From Spirulinaceae cyanobacterium SM2_1_0 (GTDB lineage: Bacteria > Cyanobacteriota > Cyanobacteriia > Cyanobacteriales > Spirulinaceae), in contig JAAUTY010000024.1 of NCBI GenBank assembly GCA_012031265.1, positions 1 through 61,873 on the forward strand: a DNA stretch of 61,873 nucleotides, given 5' to 3'. The notes under the pieces are model-generated. The model worked only from the letters and a program-made list of their open reading frames with translations. It made no database searches and was not told where the DNA came from. How positions within the stretch are numbered: the first letter of the stretch is position 1; each line of letters opens with the position of its first letter. Below are positions 27,048-35,941 of the stretch, piece by piece. Position numbers and translations under genes: made by a program.

Positions 27048-28492
27048 CCGCATCCCGTCCTTGGCCGGTCTTTACGTTGACTGTCCTCGCGCCGCTGGTT
27101 GTCTTTTGGCTATTGCTCTACCAGCAGGGCTATCCCGCTCCATTTGAAGACGACTTGCCACTCATTGGCGCGGCGCTTGAGTTGGTGCGTGGGGGCAAGT
27201 TAGTCAATCCCTTTCTGGCGCAGTGGGCTGAGCAGACGGCTGATCGCTACTTTGTACAGCCACCCTTTCATAGCTATACCCTCGCCGGTTGGCTGGCGCT
27301 CACGGGGATCAGCGCTCGCAGCCTGTTGGCGTTTCAGTGTCTCTGCTATCTCAGTTTTTCGATCTTCACCGCCCTGATTTTGCGCACCTATCGCTATCCC
27401 AACTGGGCGAGCATCGCGATTACCATCGCTTTTGCCTTTTTGATGGCGGGTCGCGGTTTGCGCCACGATGCCTTCGCCATGGCGCTCCTGGCGGCCGGTA
27501 TCTGGTGTCTGACGTGCGATCGCCCCTGGCGTTACTTCTGGGGCTTTGTTCTGCTCGGCACTGCCCTACAGATGCCGGTCAATCTCGCCTATGGCATCGC
27601 CTTGGGAACCGCGCTCGTGGGCTGCCATGCTTGGCAACGCTGGCAGCAGAAGCGCTGCACGCTGGGCTACGGCCTCGCGCGGCTGGGCGCACTGCTCGGC
27701 GCGATCGCACTGAACTTTTGCCTATTGCTGATCGCCATTGACTTCCAGTTGCGCCAATTTCTCGACGATCTCGCTTGGCACGCCGCCTTGCGGCGTGCGC
27801 CGGTGAGTCGCGTCCCCCAGACCTTTTGGTTCTTCTTTTCGATCGGCTATAACGAACTCCTCTATGGTGCCCTCTACGCTTTTTATCTCTTCCTCCTCGT
27901 GATCCTCTGGCGGCGCTGGGCGGCTGCGCCAGCAACCCTCCAGCTACCCAGCCTCGTGCTCGTCGCTGGTCTTGGTTTCAACCTCCTCGCCTATGTCAAT
28001 GTTCTGAACTATCAGTTCAACTTTTTCTGTTGGGTGGCGGTGATTCTTTTGCTAGCCCAGTTACCGGTGCGATCGCTGGTACGCCGTAGCTTGATGGTCG
28101 CTGGTGTATTGGTTTTTTTGCTCCACTACAGTCCGTCGGTCGTTGCCCTCGTGGCTCAGGAGCGTCAGGTTGACCCCAGCCAACTGGCGACCATCCGCGC
28201 GTATGTCCGCCAGCACCCGGACAAGCTATATTCCATCGATGCAGCGGCAGCCCGTTTTGTCTTCGATTACCGATTGCCGTCTCACTCTGTCGATTGGGGG
28301 CTGTCAAACGATGATCCCGCCCAGATTCACCCTTCCTCATTGGCGGAGAAAGAAACCAATGAAGCCTGGCTGATCGCGTCGCAACAAGCTAAGCATATTC
28401 CTGAGCTGCCCGACTATCCCCGTGCACAACTTGTGGGTCGCACGTTTGAGAGCATTCCGAAATATCCTTACGATCTCTTGTTAGTCAAGTAG
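27032..28492 (+). CDS. Polytopic GT-C-like membrane protein, copy 1
   Basis: The 486-residue protein has about ten hydrophobic segments. After the first helix comes an acidic loop (PFEDDLPLIGAA), then QPPFHSYTLAGWL and SLLAFQCLCYL. An Asp/Glu-Asp pair in the first external loop followed by many helices fits GT-C glycosyltransferases of the GT39/ArnT kind, which use lipid-linked sugars; this is inference. The ATG at 27032 overlaps the preceding glycosyltransferase by 16 bp. A paralogue of identical length (486 residues) lies at 28937-30397, so the pair arose by tandem duplication. Confidence 0.7.
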   Translation: MQNFLTASRPWPVFTLTVLAPLVVFWLLLYQQGYPAPFEDDLPLIGAALELVRGGKLVNPFLAQWAEQTADRYFVQPPFHSYTLAGWLALTGISARSLLAFQCLCYLSFSIFTALILRTYRYPNWASIAITIAFAFLMAGRGLRHDAFAMALLAAGIWCLTCDRPWRYFWGFVLLGTALQMPVNLAYGIALGTALVGCHAWQRWQQKRCTLGYGLARLGALLGAIALNFCLLLIAIDFQLRQFLDDLAWHAALRRAPVSRVPQTFWFFFSIGYNELLYGALYAFYLFLLVILWRRWAAAPATLQLPSLVLVAGLGFNLLAYVNVLNYQFNFFCWVAVILLLAQLPVRSLVRRSLMVAGVLVFLLHYSPSVVALVAQERQVDPSQLATIRAYVRQHPDKLYSIDAAAARFVFDYRLPSHSVDWGLSNDDPAQIHPSSLAEKETNEAWLIASQQAKHIPELPDYPRAQLVGRTFESIPKYPYDLLLVK

Positions 28493-28549
28493 TCTATATT
28501 GCTGGATTTTGGAAAGCTGCTCAAATAGGTTTTAAAGCCGTCTTTATCC

Positions 28550-28936
28550 GGCTTTATCACCCCAGACTCTCTCGCTAAATCGGGGGTCTTCGTGGCTGAT
28601 ATCGCTTCGGGTCTGACGCTCGTACAGGACGGCGGAAATGAGATGCCCATTCAAAATCCCCAAGATTCCCGGATTGCAGGCACTCAGAACTCAAAATTTA
28701 GAACTCAAAACTCCGCGTAGCGGTACTAGTCTTGGGTGTAGGCAAAGCCAAGTCTGCCGATAGGCTGGTTCCGGGCGACTATGACTGTCTGGCGGTGGCG
28801 GCAGACGCTATACTTGATGGCTGCCAATGCTGAGGCGACCCTCAAGCGGGCGCAAGCTAGGTTTAGACACGCATTGTCTAGCGGTCGCTGCCCAAGCTGT
28901 CGCCGCCGGTCTTGGCTTGACGTTCTCCACGAAACC
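28550..28936 (+). pseudogene. Relic of a duplicated glycosyltransferase 3' end, split by a miniature element
   Basis: Bases 28550-28620 match 26744-26820 of the intact glycosyltransferase (shared CCCCAGACT, CGC.AAATCGGG and GGGTCTGACGCT-type stretches). After the miniature element the match resumes at about 28732 with AAGCCAAGTCTGCCGATAGG, which corresponds to 26847-26866, and runs to the start of the second membrane-protein gene. Frameshifts and stops remove coding capacity. Only the last 100 or so codons survive. Confidence 0.65.
28619..28729 (+). mobile_element. Miniature element, copy C (103 bp)
   Basis: The core 28623-28725 starts TACAGGACGGCGG and ends GCGTAGCGGTA. CTAG follows at 28726-28729 and CTCG precedes it, one mismatch from a matching pair. 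It contains four heptamers. It interrupts the glycosyltransferase relic, where sequence matching the intact copy continues on both sides, so this is a clear insertion event. Confidence 0.75.
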
Positions 28937-30397
28937 ATGTTCAATTCCGTGATTTGGAAGCGCCAGGGAGTTTTCGGCCTGGCCGTCCTGGTGCCCATTG
29001 TCTGGTTTTGGCTAGTCCTTTATTGGTTTGGCTATCCTTCGCCCGATTGGGACGATCTTGCGCTCATCGGGGCGGCGATGAATCTCGCTCGCGGTGGCGA
29101 GTTCGTCAACCCATTACTGGCAAGTTGGGTTGAGCAGACGAGCGATCGCTTTCTCATTCAACCCCCCTTCCATAGCTACATCCTCGCCGGTTGGCTGATG
29201 CTGACCGGCATCAGCGCGAAGAGCTTGCTGGCGTTTCAATGTCTTTGCTACATCTGCTTTTCGGTATTTACGGCGTTGACACTACGGGCTTATCGCTATC
29301 CCGCTTGGGCGAGCTTTGCCATCACTGTCGCGTTTGCCTTCTGGATGTCGGCGCGAGGCGTGCGTCACGATGCGTTGTCAATGGCTTTCCTTGCCGCTGG
29401 AACTTGGTGTTTGTTGCGCGATCGCCCCTGGCGTTACTTCTGGGGCTTTATGCTATTTGGCGCGTCCTTGCTGACTCTGCCCTTGAATGTTGCTTACGCA
29501 ACCGTCTTTGGCGTCGCGCTGGTGGGGAGTCATGCCTGGTCGGCGTATCAGCAGAAGACATTGACGATGGGTTACATTCGCTCGCGCTTGCTTGCCTTAG
29601 TGAGTGCGATCGCCCTCAGTTTCAGCTTGCTCCTGCTCTGTATCGATTTTCGACTCGGCCAGCTTCTGGCTGATTTATCTTGGCACGCGGCTTGGCGACG
29701 GGCACCACTCGGACTGCTGCCCACCCTGAAAACCCTGATCCTCAACGGCTACGGCGAGATCACCTATGGCTCGCTCTACGCGCTCTATGCCACTCTGCTT
29801 CTCCTCCTCTGGTGGTACTGGCGCAAAACTTCGGTCACGCTCAAACTGCACAGCCTGACCCTGGCGATCACTCTAGCTGCAAACTTGCTGCTCTACGTCG
29901 CCACCATCCACCAGCAGTTCAATTTCATGTGCTGGCTCGCAGTCATCTTGCTCCTCGCCCAGCTTCCCTTGCGGCGGCTGTCGCGCTTGCTCCTACTCGG
30001 CTTGGCGGTCGTCGTTTTTGGGTTGAACTACAGCTCAGCGGCGCTCACCCTCGTCACCCAAACCCGCCAGACTGACCCGACCCAACTCGCCACCATCCAC
30101 CAATATGTCCGCCAGCATCCTGAGAAAACTTATGTGACTGACTCGGTGGCCGCTCGTTTTGCCTTTGATTACCAGCTACCAGCTAACGCTCTGAGCTTTG
30201 AATTCTTATGGAGAGATTTAGGTGACGACTATGAGCTGGCTCGCTTGAGCCAAAAGCCGGATAACGAGGTCTGGATCGTGGCCGAGAAACAGGCTTGGCA
30301 CATTCCAGAGCTGCCCGATTACCCGCGTGCCCAACTCTTCGGCCGTACGGTTGAGAGTATTCCCAGATACCCCTACCATCTTGTTTTAGCCGAATAG
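28937..30397 (+). CDS. Polytopic GT-C-like membrane protein, copy 2
   Basis: A 486-residue paralogue of the protein at 27032-28492, with the same acidic loop (DWDDLALIGAA), QPPFHSYILAGWL and SLLAFQCLCYI blocks and the same closing pattern (SIPRYPYH). The frame is open from 28781, but residues before Met at 28937 derive from the glycosyltransferase relic. ATG 28937 gives a product exactly as long as copy 1 and aligns with its start. Its own glycosyltransferase partner is destroyed, so it may share the intact one. Substrate is unknown. Confidence 0.7.
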   Translation: MFNSVIWKRQGVFGLAVLVPIVWFWLVLYWFGYPSPDWDDLALIGAAMNLARGGEFVNPLLASWVEQTSDRFLIQPPFHSYILAGWLMLTGISAKSLLAFQCLCYICFSVFTALTLRAYRYPAWASFAITVAFAFWMSARGVRHDALSMAFLAAGTWCLLRDRPWRYFWGFMLFGASLLTLPLNVAYATVFGVALVGSHAWSAYQQKTLTMGYIRSRLLALVSAIALSFSLLLLCIDFRLGQLLADLSWHAAWRRAPLGLLPTLKTLILNGYGEITYGSLYALYATLLLLLWWYWRKTSVTLKLHSLTLAITLAANLLLYVATIHQQFNFMCWLAVILLLAQLPLRRLSRLLLLGLAVVVFGLNYSSAALTLVTQTRQTDPTQLATIHQYVRQHPEKTYVTDSVAARFAFDYQLPANALSFEFLWRDLGDDYELARLSQKPDNEVWIVAEKQAWHIPELPDYPRAQLFGRTVESIPRYPYHLVLAE

Positions 30398-30556
30398 CCT
30401 GGGTTGGGTGACCCAATCCGCCAGGGTCACGACTGATTGCCCGACCCGCGCGCGAAATTTTGGCGGGATGGAGAGGATGAGTCGCTCGGCCGTGTCGGCT
30501 TGACGCCAATGGCTCCCGCCGCGTTAACGTATTGATTGTTCTAACGCTGTAAACCC

Positions 30557-31528
30557 ATGTCCGAATCGACCCCTGTCAAGCAAGACGAAGGCTCCAAGGC
30601 GCGCCAGCTCCTCGGCATGAAGGGCGCAGCCAGTGGCGAGACCAATATCTGGAAAATTCGCCTGCAATTGATGAAGCCGATCACCTGGATCCCGCTGATC
30701 TGGGGTGTGGTCTGTGGGGCGGCTTCGTCGGGTGGCTACACCTGGGGCCTCGAGGATTTTGTGCGGGCCTTCACTTGTATGCTGCTGTCCGGGCCGCTGA
30801 TGGCGGGCTACACGCAGACGCTGAATGATTTCTACGACCGCGAGATTGACGCGATCAATGAACCTTATCGCCCGATTCCGTCGGGGGCGATTGCGGTGCG
30901 TCAAGTCGTCACGCAGATTGTGGTGTTATTGGTGGCGGGTTTGGGTGTGGCCTATGCGCTCGATCTTTGGGCGGGGCATGAGTTCCCGACGATGCTCAGC
31001 CTGACGCTGTTGGGCACCTTCCTTGCCTACATCTATTCGGCACCGCCGCTGAAGCTAAAGCAGAATGGCTGGGCGGGGAACTATGCGCTTGGTGCGAGCT
31101 ACATCGCGCTGCCTTGGTGGGCAGGGCACGCGCTGTTTGGGGAGTTGAATTGGACGATTGTGGTGTTGACGCTGATCTATAGCTTGGCGGGTCTGGGGAT
31201 TGCGGTGGTGAATGACTTCAAGAGTGTCGAGGGCGATCGCCAACTCGGTCTCAAGTCGCTCCCTGTCATGTTCGGCATCACTACAGCAGCCTGGATTTGT
31301 GTGCTGGCGATCGACATTTTCCAGGCTGGGATGGGGGCTTATCTGATCGGCATCGGGCAAAATCTCTATGCGGCGATTGTGTTTTTGCTGGTCATCCCGC
31401 AGATCACCTTCCAGGATATGTACTTCCTGCGCGCACCGCTGGAAAATGACGTGAAATACCAAGCCAGTGCCCAGCCGTTTCTGGTGCTGGGAATGCTGGT
31501 GGTCGGCCTCGCGATCGGGCGGGTCTGA
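30557..31528 (+). CDS. chlG: Chlorophyll synthase
   Basis: The 323-residue membrane prenyltransferase attaches phytyl or geranylgeranyl diphosphate to chlorophyllide in the thylakoid or plasma membrane, the last step of chlorophyll a synthesis. The polyprenyl-diphosphate motif NDFYDREIDAINEP is present, followed by RPIPSG, a second Asp-rich site near NDFKSVEGD, and about eight to nine hydrophobic helices. Length and N-terminus (ARQLLGMKGA) are typical for cyanobacterial ChlG. It converges with gloA across a strong hairpin. Confidence 0.96.
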   Translation: MSESTPVKQDEGSKARQLLGMKGAASGETNIWKIRLQLMKPITWIPLIWGVVCGAASSGGYTWGLEDFVRAFTCMLLSGPLMAGYTQTLNDFYDREIDAINEPYRPIPSGAIAVRQVVTQIVVLLVAGLGVAYALDLWAGHEFPTMLSLTLLGTFLAYIYSAPPLKLKQNGWAGNYALGASYIALPWWAGHALFGELNWTIVVLTLIYSLAGLGIAVVNDFKSVEGDRQLGLKSLPVMFGITTAAWICVLAIDIFQAGMGAYLIGIGQNLYAAIVFLLVIPQITFQDMYFLRAPLENDVKYQASAQPFLVLGMLVVGLAIGRV

Positions 31529-31533
31529 AAATG

Positions 31534-31562
31534 GTAGGGGCAGGTTTTAAACCTGCCCCTAC
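31534..31562. terminator. Hairpin between convergent chlG and gloA
   Basis: GTAGGGGCAGG and its exact complement flank a T/A-rich centre, giving a stem of about 13 bp in a 29-base palindrome just after the chlG stop. GTAGGGGC-type palindromes recur in cyanobacterial genomes. Its position between two converging genes suggests bidirectional termination. Confidence 0.6.
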
Positions 31563-31576
31563 GGATGACCCAGCTG

Positions 31577-32008
31577 TTAATTGGCGGCGGTGCCAGCCGG
31601 TTCCTTGCTTTGGGTGGAGCTGTGGCTGCTGAGCTGGATCAGCTCGATCTTGTAGCCGGTGGGATCTTCGACGAAGGCGATCACAGTCGAGCCGTGCTTC
31701 ATTGGGCCGGGTTCGCGCACGACGTTGCCGCCTTGGGCCTTGATGCGATCGCAAGTCGCATAGATGTCATCGACGCCGAGGGCGATGTGGCCGTAGGCGT
31801 CGCCGAGTTCATAGCTTTCCCGGCCCCAGTTGTAGGTCAGCTCGATCACGGTGTTGTCGGCTTCGTCACCATAGCCCACGAAGGCGAGGGTGAATTCGCC
31901 GCCGGGATAGTCCTTCTGGCGCAAAAGCTTCATGCCCAGCACGTCGCAATAAAACTGGATCGACTCCTCCAGGTTGCCGACTCTGAGCATCGTGTGCAGC
32001 ATTCGCAT
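31577..32008 (-). CDS. gloA: Lactoylglutathione lyase (glyoxalase I)
   Basis: The 143-residue enzyme converts the methylglyoxal-glutathione hemithioacetal to S-lactoylglutathione. The four metal ligands fall at His5, Glu56, His74 and Glu122, the same numbers as in Escherichia coli GlxI, a nickel-activated enzyme, so a Ni/Co type is likely. [15 protein letters not shown] and [11 protein letters not shown] are typical. It acts in the cytoplasm on a glycolysis by-product. Confidence 0.94.
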   Translation of the reverse strand: MRMLHTMLRVGNLEESIQFYCDVLGMKLLRQKDYPGGEFTLAFVGYGDEADNTVIELTYNWGRESYELGDAYGHIALGVDDIYATCDRIKAQGGNVVREPGPMKHGSTVIAFVEDPTGYKIELIQLSSHSSTQSKEPAGTAAN

Positions 32009-32111
32009 GGTTGCGCTCCTCGATAAAAAATTGGTCTGCCTTGCTCATTATGGCGGGCTGGGCCGGAGCGTGACACTAAGGAGTGAGACTTAATTAAGTT
32101 CCAAACTTTGA

Positions 32112-32155
32112 GTCAGCTCTGCCACTCAAAATTCAAAACTAAGAACTTAAAACTC
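32112..32155. repeat. Orphan heptamer array
   Basis: About four degenerate heptamers of the ACTCAAA/AGTTTTG type stand alone between gloA and the MFS gene. They match the internal heptamers of the miniature elements but lack the elements' ends, and resemble the short tandemly repeated heptamers known in cyanobacteria. Confidence 0.5.
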
Positions 32156-32170
32156 ATCCCTTCCTAACCG

Positions 32171-33370
32171 TCAGGCCGAATCCGGCTTCAGCGCCGCCGT
32201 CGCCGGTAGCTTCAGAGTCAGGGCAATCAGGGCGCTGGCGATCGCAAAGGCGATCGCCCCACCGATTGCCCGTCCCGGTTGTCCGGTCACTCCTGACCAA
32301 AACAAGTCAAAAAAGCTGAAACCGCCGCCCAAAGCGCCAAAATACGCTCCCAGGCCCAGTCCAGCGCGCTCTGGCGGTACTAGGCCGAGCACGAAGGGCA
32401 CCGCACCATTCAGAGTGAGGCTGAAAACGAAACTGAGGAGGGGTAGGGCGATCGCCGCCAGCCGCAAACTGGGCGCAAAGCAAACCGCCAGGATGAGCAA
32501 TCCGGTCGCCACCGCCCCGGCTGCCATTGCCCGCGTATTGCCGGTACGGGTCGCCAGTTTTCCGGCGGGCAGGGCGCACAGCGCCGCCAGAGTGCTGAAG
32601 ACCAGCAACCCCAGACCCGCCCGCTCGTCGCCCAGCCACTGAGCAGCCGTCTGACCCAGAGCAGCCAGCGAGAAGCGCAAGGCGGTGGCTAAAGCGATCC
32701 CGGTGCCCACAAACAGCACTACCGCTCGCCAGTTCAGCGTGGGCAATGAGCGCCGAGGTTCAGGATCGGGCGGATCGGGCGGCGTCACCACCCGCAGCAC
32801 CGCCGCCGCCACCAACAGCGCCAAGGAACCGATCGCAAAGGTAAACAGCGGCCCCAAACTGAGAATGAAGGTGTAGGCGGTGAACCGGAGCGCGCCCACA
32901 AGCTGCTCCACCAAGGTCAGGGCAGCGGCCGCCAGTGGCAACTGCGGCGTCGGGGCGGCGCGGCCGAGGAGTACCAGCGTCGGGCTACGGAAAATCGCCA
33001 TCGCGGCGGCCCAGGCCACAGCGAGCACCGGCAGCAGCCAGCGCCAAGCACTGCTCGGACTGCCCAACCAAGTTAGGAACGGCAAGAAGAGTAGCAACGC
33101 TGCTGACAGCACCACGCCGAGACCGATCCAGGGCAAGCGCGTTCCCAACTGACTCTGGGTGCGATCAGACAGGCCGCCGAAGAGCGGCTCGATCGCGACT
33201 TCCAATAAATTCTCAAGATTCAGTAGGATAATAGCCAGCTCGCGCCGGTAGCCCAAATCGACGAGGAGTTCCGGTAAATAGAAGGCATAAATAACCCAGC
33301 AGAGCGTGATCGCCGCCTGGACAGCCGTGATGCCACCCACTCGCCGCCAGCCAATTCGAGCTTGTATCAT
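32171..33370 (-). CDS. MFS transporter
   Basis: A 399-residue membrane protein with about 12 hydrophobic helices. The loop SDRTQSQLGTRLPWI after the second helix matches the D-R-T-x-S-x-x-G-x-R-x-P-W pattern of the glycoside-pentoside-hexuronide symporters, which use a cation gradient; related cyanobacterial MFS proteins exist too. Substrate cannot be told. It lies 80 bp upstream (in minus orientation, downstream) of a conserved protein on the same strand. Operon linkage is uncertain. Confidence 0.78.
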   Translation of the reverse strand: MIQARIGWRRVGGITAVQAAITLCWVIYAFYLPELLVDLGYRRELAIILLNLENLLEVAIEPLFGGLSDRTQSQLGTRLPWIGLGVVLSAALLLFLPFLTWLGSPSSAWRWLLPVLAVAWAAAMAIFRSPTLVLLGRAAPTPQLPLAAAALTLVEQLVGALRFTAYTFILSLGPLFTFAIGSLALLVAAAVLRVVTPPDPPDPEPRRSLPTLNWRAVVLFVGTGIALATALRFSLAALGQTAAQWLGDERAGLGLLVFSTLAALCALPAGKLATRTGNTRAMAAGAVATGLLILAVCFAPSLRLAAIALPLLSFVFSLTLNGAVPFVLGLVPPERAGLGLGAYFGALGGGFSFFDLFWSGVTGQPGRAIGGAIAFAIASALIALTLKLPATAALKPDSA

Positions 33371-33450
33371 GGTTTCTTTCTAGCATTTCGAGGCAGTGGT
33401 GATGCAGCACAGCGATTCTTCCGACTCTGATCCCAGCCTCTTGGAGAATC

Positions 33451-34779
33451 TTAAGGCGAGATCTCAAGCGGATCGACGCGGCCGTCAGCCAGCTCCCGAT
33501 CTGAGTTACTCGCGTGCTGCGAAAAGATCCGGTAACTCTTGCGTTTCGATGCCCGGTCGCTGCCGTTAGGGATTATTTCGTCGTAGTGAACCAAGTTGTA
33601 CTGCACGTCTTGATCCGCATAAATGGCAAAGGTGATGTTGAAAATCTCGAAGAAATTGACCACCCATTGACAGTCCGCTTCGGGGAACTGCATGTAGTAG
33701 CGAATCAGCACGGCGATGCGGCTCTCAAGGTGGGTGCGGGCGCTGGGGCAGATCAGCACCACCTTCAGGAGCATGATCGCCAGCATCAGCGGGTTGCCTT
33801 GGGAGAGCAGCAGGACAAAGAGTTCTGAGGGCTGTTGACCGTCTTCCGTTGTCAGGAGGTCAAAGAGGCGGTTGCAGGTGCGGAGGATGAGGGCGTCTCC
33901 CTGGCTGACCGCGCGGTCGTTGTATTTGGGATAGAGCGATCGCAAACGTGCGTAAAGTTGCTGGTGAAAACTATCCTCAGGATCGCGGGCGTCAACGGCA
34001 AAAATGAGATAGTTGTACAGCGCGTCCTTGAAGGTTTCGTAGTCTACGCCATCGGTCTGTTTGAGAAAGATGTGGGCGAGGTTGGTGTGGCTGAACTGAC
34101 CGCGACGAACGATCAGCCGCTTGATCAGTTGCAGCACTTGGTCACCGAGGCCGGTGGGGTTTTCGACCACCTCGGCTGCGGGGTGCTTCGTTGCCTGGGT
34201 CACGACCGATGATTGCGATCGCGCTGTATACATCGCCAGCTCAAACTTGAACTTGTCCTTCAGTTCGTGTGAGAGCTGGCGGGCGGCTTGGCGCTGCTCC
34301 GGTGAGTTTTGGCTGTCGGCATACTGTGGCACCAGTAGGTAGGAGGTGTAGCGCTTGCTCCAGTGCTCGATGCCGAGAGTTGCCAGACGGTTGTGGTGGT
34401 CGTGGCGGATGGCGAACAGGCGCAGATCTTCGTAATCTTGGCTGTCAATGAATTCCTGAATCCAGCCCTGCAAGCGACCGCGCTCTTTATTAACCGAGCG
34501 TTTGCGACCGTCAAACTCGGCAAAATCCTCCACCAGGGCGACGACACAGTCCGACTCGCGCTTCGTCTCCCAGTTGTTCACCAGAATGTAGCAGCAGCGT
34601 TTGAGCGAATTCAAGAAGGTCTGGCGATCGCGCCCCTGCACAATCTCCTGGAGATCGGCAAAAGCGTCTCTGTTCATCGCATTGGCGCGATAGTCAAAAA
34701 AGAGACTCCGGAACTCCTGGCGGGCCGCGTCGGGCGGATAGTGCCGCACCACGCTCAAGAAAAAATCAAAAATTTGCAT
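33451..34779 (-). CDS. Conserved cyanobacterial protein of unknown function
   Basis: The protein is about 442 residues long, soluble and mostly helical. The start used (Met, then QIFDFFLSVVRHYPP) is chosen because the longer frame to 34845 adds a poor leader. Residues near 60-80 (CCYILVNNWE) and 235-270 (IKRLIVRRGQFSHTNLAHI) stand out as likely conserved. I recognise the general pattern as one widespread in cyanobacteria with no assigned role. No catalytic motif or membrane segment is seen. It shares its strand with the MFS gene. Confidence 0.65.
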   Translation of the reverse strand: MQIFDFFLSVVRHYPPDAARQEFRSLFFDYRANAMNRDAFADLQEIVQGRDRQTFLNSLKRCCYILVNNWETKRESDCVVALVEDFAEFDGRKRSVNKERGRLQGWIQEFIDSQDYEDLRLFAIRHDHHNRLATLGIEHWSKRYTSYLLVPQYADSQNSPEQRQAARQLSHELKDKFKFELAMYTARSQSSVVTQATKHPAAEVVENPTGLGDQVLQLIKRLIVRRGQFSHTNLAHIFLKQTDGVDYETFKDALYNYLIFAVDARDPEDSFHQQLYARLRSLYPKYNDRAVSQGDALILRTCNRLFDLLTTEDGQQPSELFVLLLSQGNPLMLAIMLLKVVLICPSARTHLESRIAVLIRYYMQFPEADCQWVVNFFEIFNITFAIYADQDVQYNLVHYDEIIPNGSDRASKRKSYRIFSQHASNSDRELADGRVDPLEISP

Positions 34780-35232
34780 CCGCCCTTCGCTGTTGCTCTC
34801 TACGGTGAAGGCAAGGCACGCCGCCGCTCCCTGGTTTTGGGCCAACGAGTCCAGACGCGATCACCCGACCTCACCCAAGTTGACCTACAACTCTGCACCC
34901 AACTATTGCCGCGCCAGCATTTTCCTTTGCTAAATGAATTATAAACAATGGCTGCGGCGATTTACGTGAGGTCACGGACAGGGTGAGTTGTCGGCGCTCA
35001 GCCACCGACAACCCACTCTATCCGCCCATTGCTCAACCTTATGCTCCAGTTTGGCGGTTGCAAAATCCGGAGCCTATGAGCACCAGACCGCTGCTCAGCC
35101 TGTCGTGCGCCATTGTTCAGGGTTGGGGCAGGGGGCGTCAAGCCTGATTTTCAAGGCTGCCGCCGTCTTGCCTGCGCGTAGGAGTCACGGGTAAGTACTT
35201 CGCTCACCCGGATTTTTGTCCTAGACAGACCC
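34780..35232. other. Intergenic region with one hairpin
   Basis: No gene is supported. An 8-bp inverted repeat (GTTGTCGG at 34987-34994 and its complement at 35005-35012) could fold. The genes on both sides read leftward, so a terminator for the fasciclin gene and a promoter for the unknown gene are expected here. No T-run follows the hairpin. Confidence 0.35.
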
Positions 35233-35634
35233 CTAACCCATGAGCATCACCGTATCGATGACGTGGATAATGCCATTGTCCGCCTCAATATCAGCGGCCA
35301 AAACAGTGGCATTTTTCACTTCAAAACCATCGCGGCAATCAATCGGGATCGGTGAGCCTTCCAGTGAAGTCAACGCATCCATGGTCTGAAGATCAGCTTG
35401 CTTGTAGCGACCCGAGACGACGTGGAAAGTCAGAATACGACCCAGTTGCGGCGGACTTTTGACCAGTGACTCTACCGTTCCGGGTGGGAGTTTGGCAAAA
35501 GCATCGTCATTGGGGGCGAAGACGGTGAAGGGGCCGGGGCTTTTGAGCGCGGCGACTAAGTCAGCAACTTTAACAGCGGTGACCAGGGTATTGAATGAGC
35601 CAGCGCCAACAGCAATGTCAACAATATCGGGCAT
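35233..35634 (-). CDS. Single-domain fasciclin (FAS1) protein
   Basis: The 133-residue protein is one FAS1 domain from end to end. It begins [20 protein letters not shown], has the H1-type motif [11 protein letters not shown] at about 36-46, a central YH-like motif (LTFHVVSG) and the closing [15 protein letters not shown]1 domains mediate adhesion or ligand contact, usually outside the cell, but no signal peptide is visible here. Cyanobacterial single-domain members of this length are common. Confidence 0.92.
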   Translation of the reverse strand: MPDIVDIAVGAGSFNTLVTAVKVADLVAALKSPGPFTVFAPNDDAFAKLPPGTVESLVKSPPQLGRILTFHVVSGRYKQADLQTMDALTSLEGSPIPIDCRDGFEVKNATVLAADIEADNGIIHVIDTVMLMG

Positions 35635-35941
35635 GGGGTTTGTGCGGCAAAGATTGCGGGAATATACTCCCTAATCTTAGGATTGGGCGGGCCAGGCGGG
35701 CCTGCTTCCTAGGACACAAAAACTGGGGAGGCATCAATGGCGATCGCTGTTGTTTTCCCAAGGCTATTCACTGGGGTCGGTTGACCTGACGCGACGACAC
35801 GCCACTTGCCAAGCGGAACCGTTTGTGACCAAGATTCCGGTGCGGCAACTCGACCAGCTAATGGCTTGACTCGAGGATCGCAGTTGACAGGGGACGGGCG
35901 ATCGCCGATAACTAAGAGCGGCCTAATGACCCCCTCAAGCC
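35635..35941. other. Intergenic region, 307 bp
   Basis: The region lies between the divergent fasciclin and sulfotransferase genes. A short frame near 35836-35868 (TKIPVRQLDQLMA, stop) has no identifiable family. No repeat or RNA was recognised. Confidence 0.3.

Noticed and set aside
28781-28936. 52-residue N-terminal extension of the second membrane protein
   Set aside because: These bases are the frameshifted end of the duplicated glycosyltransferase, and the paralogue starts at the position of Met 28937.
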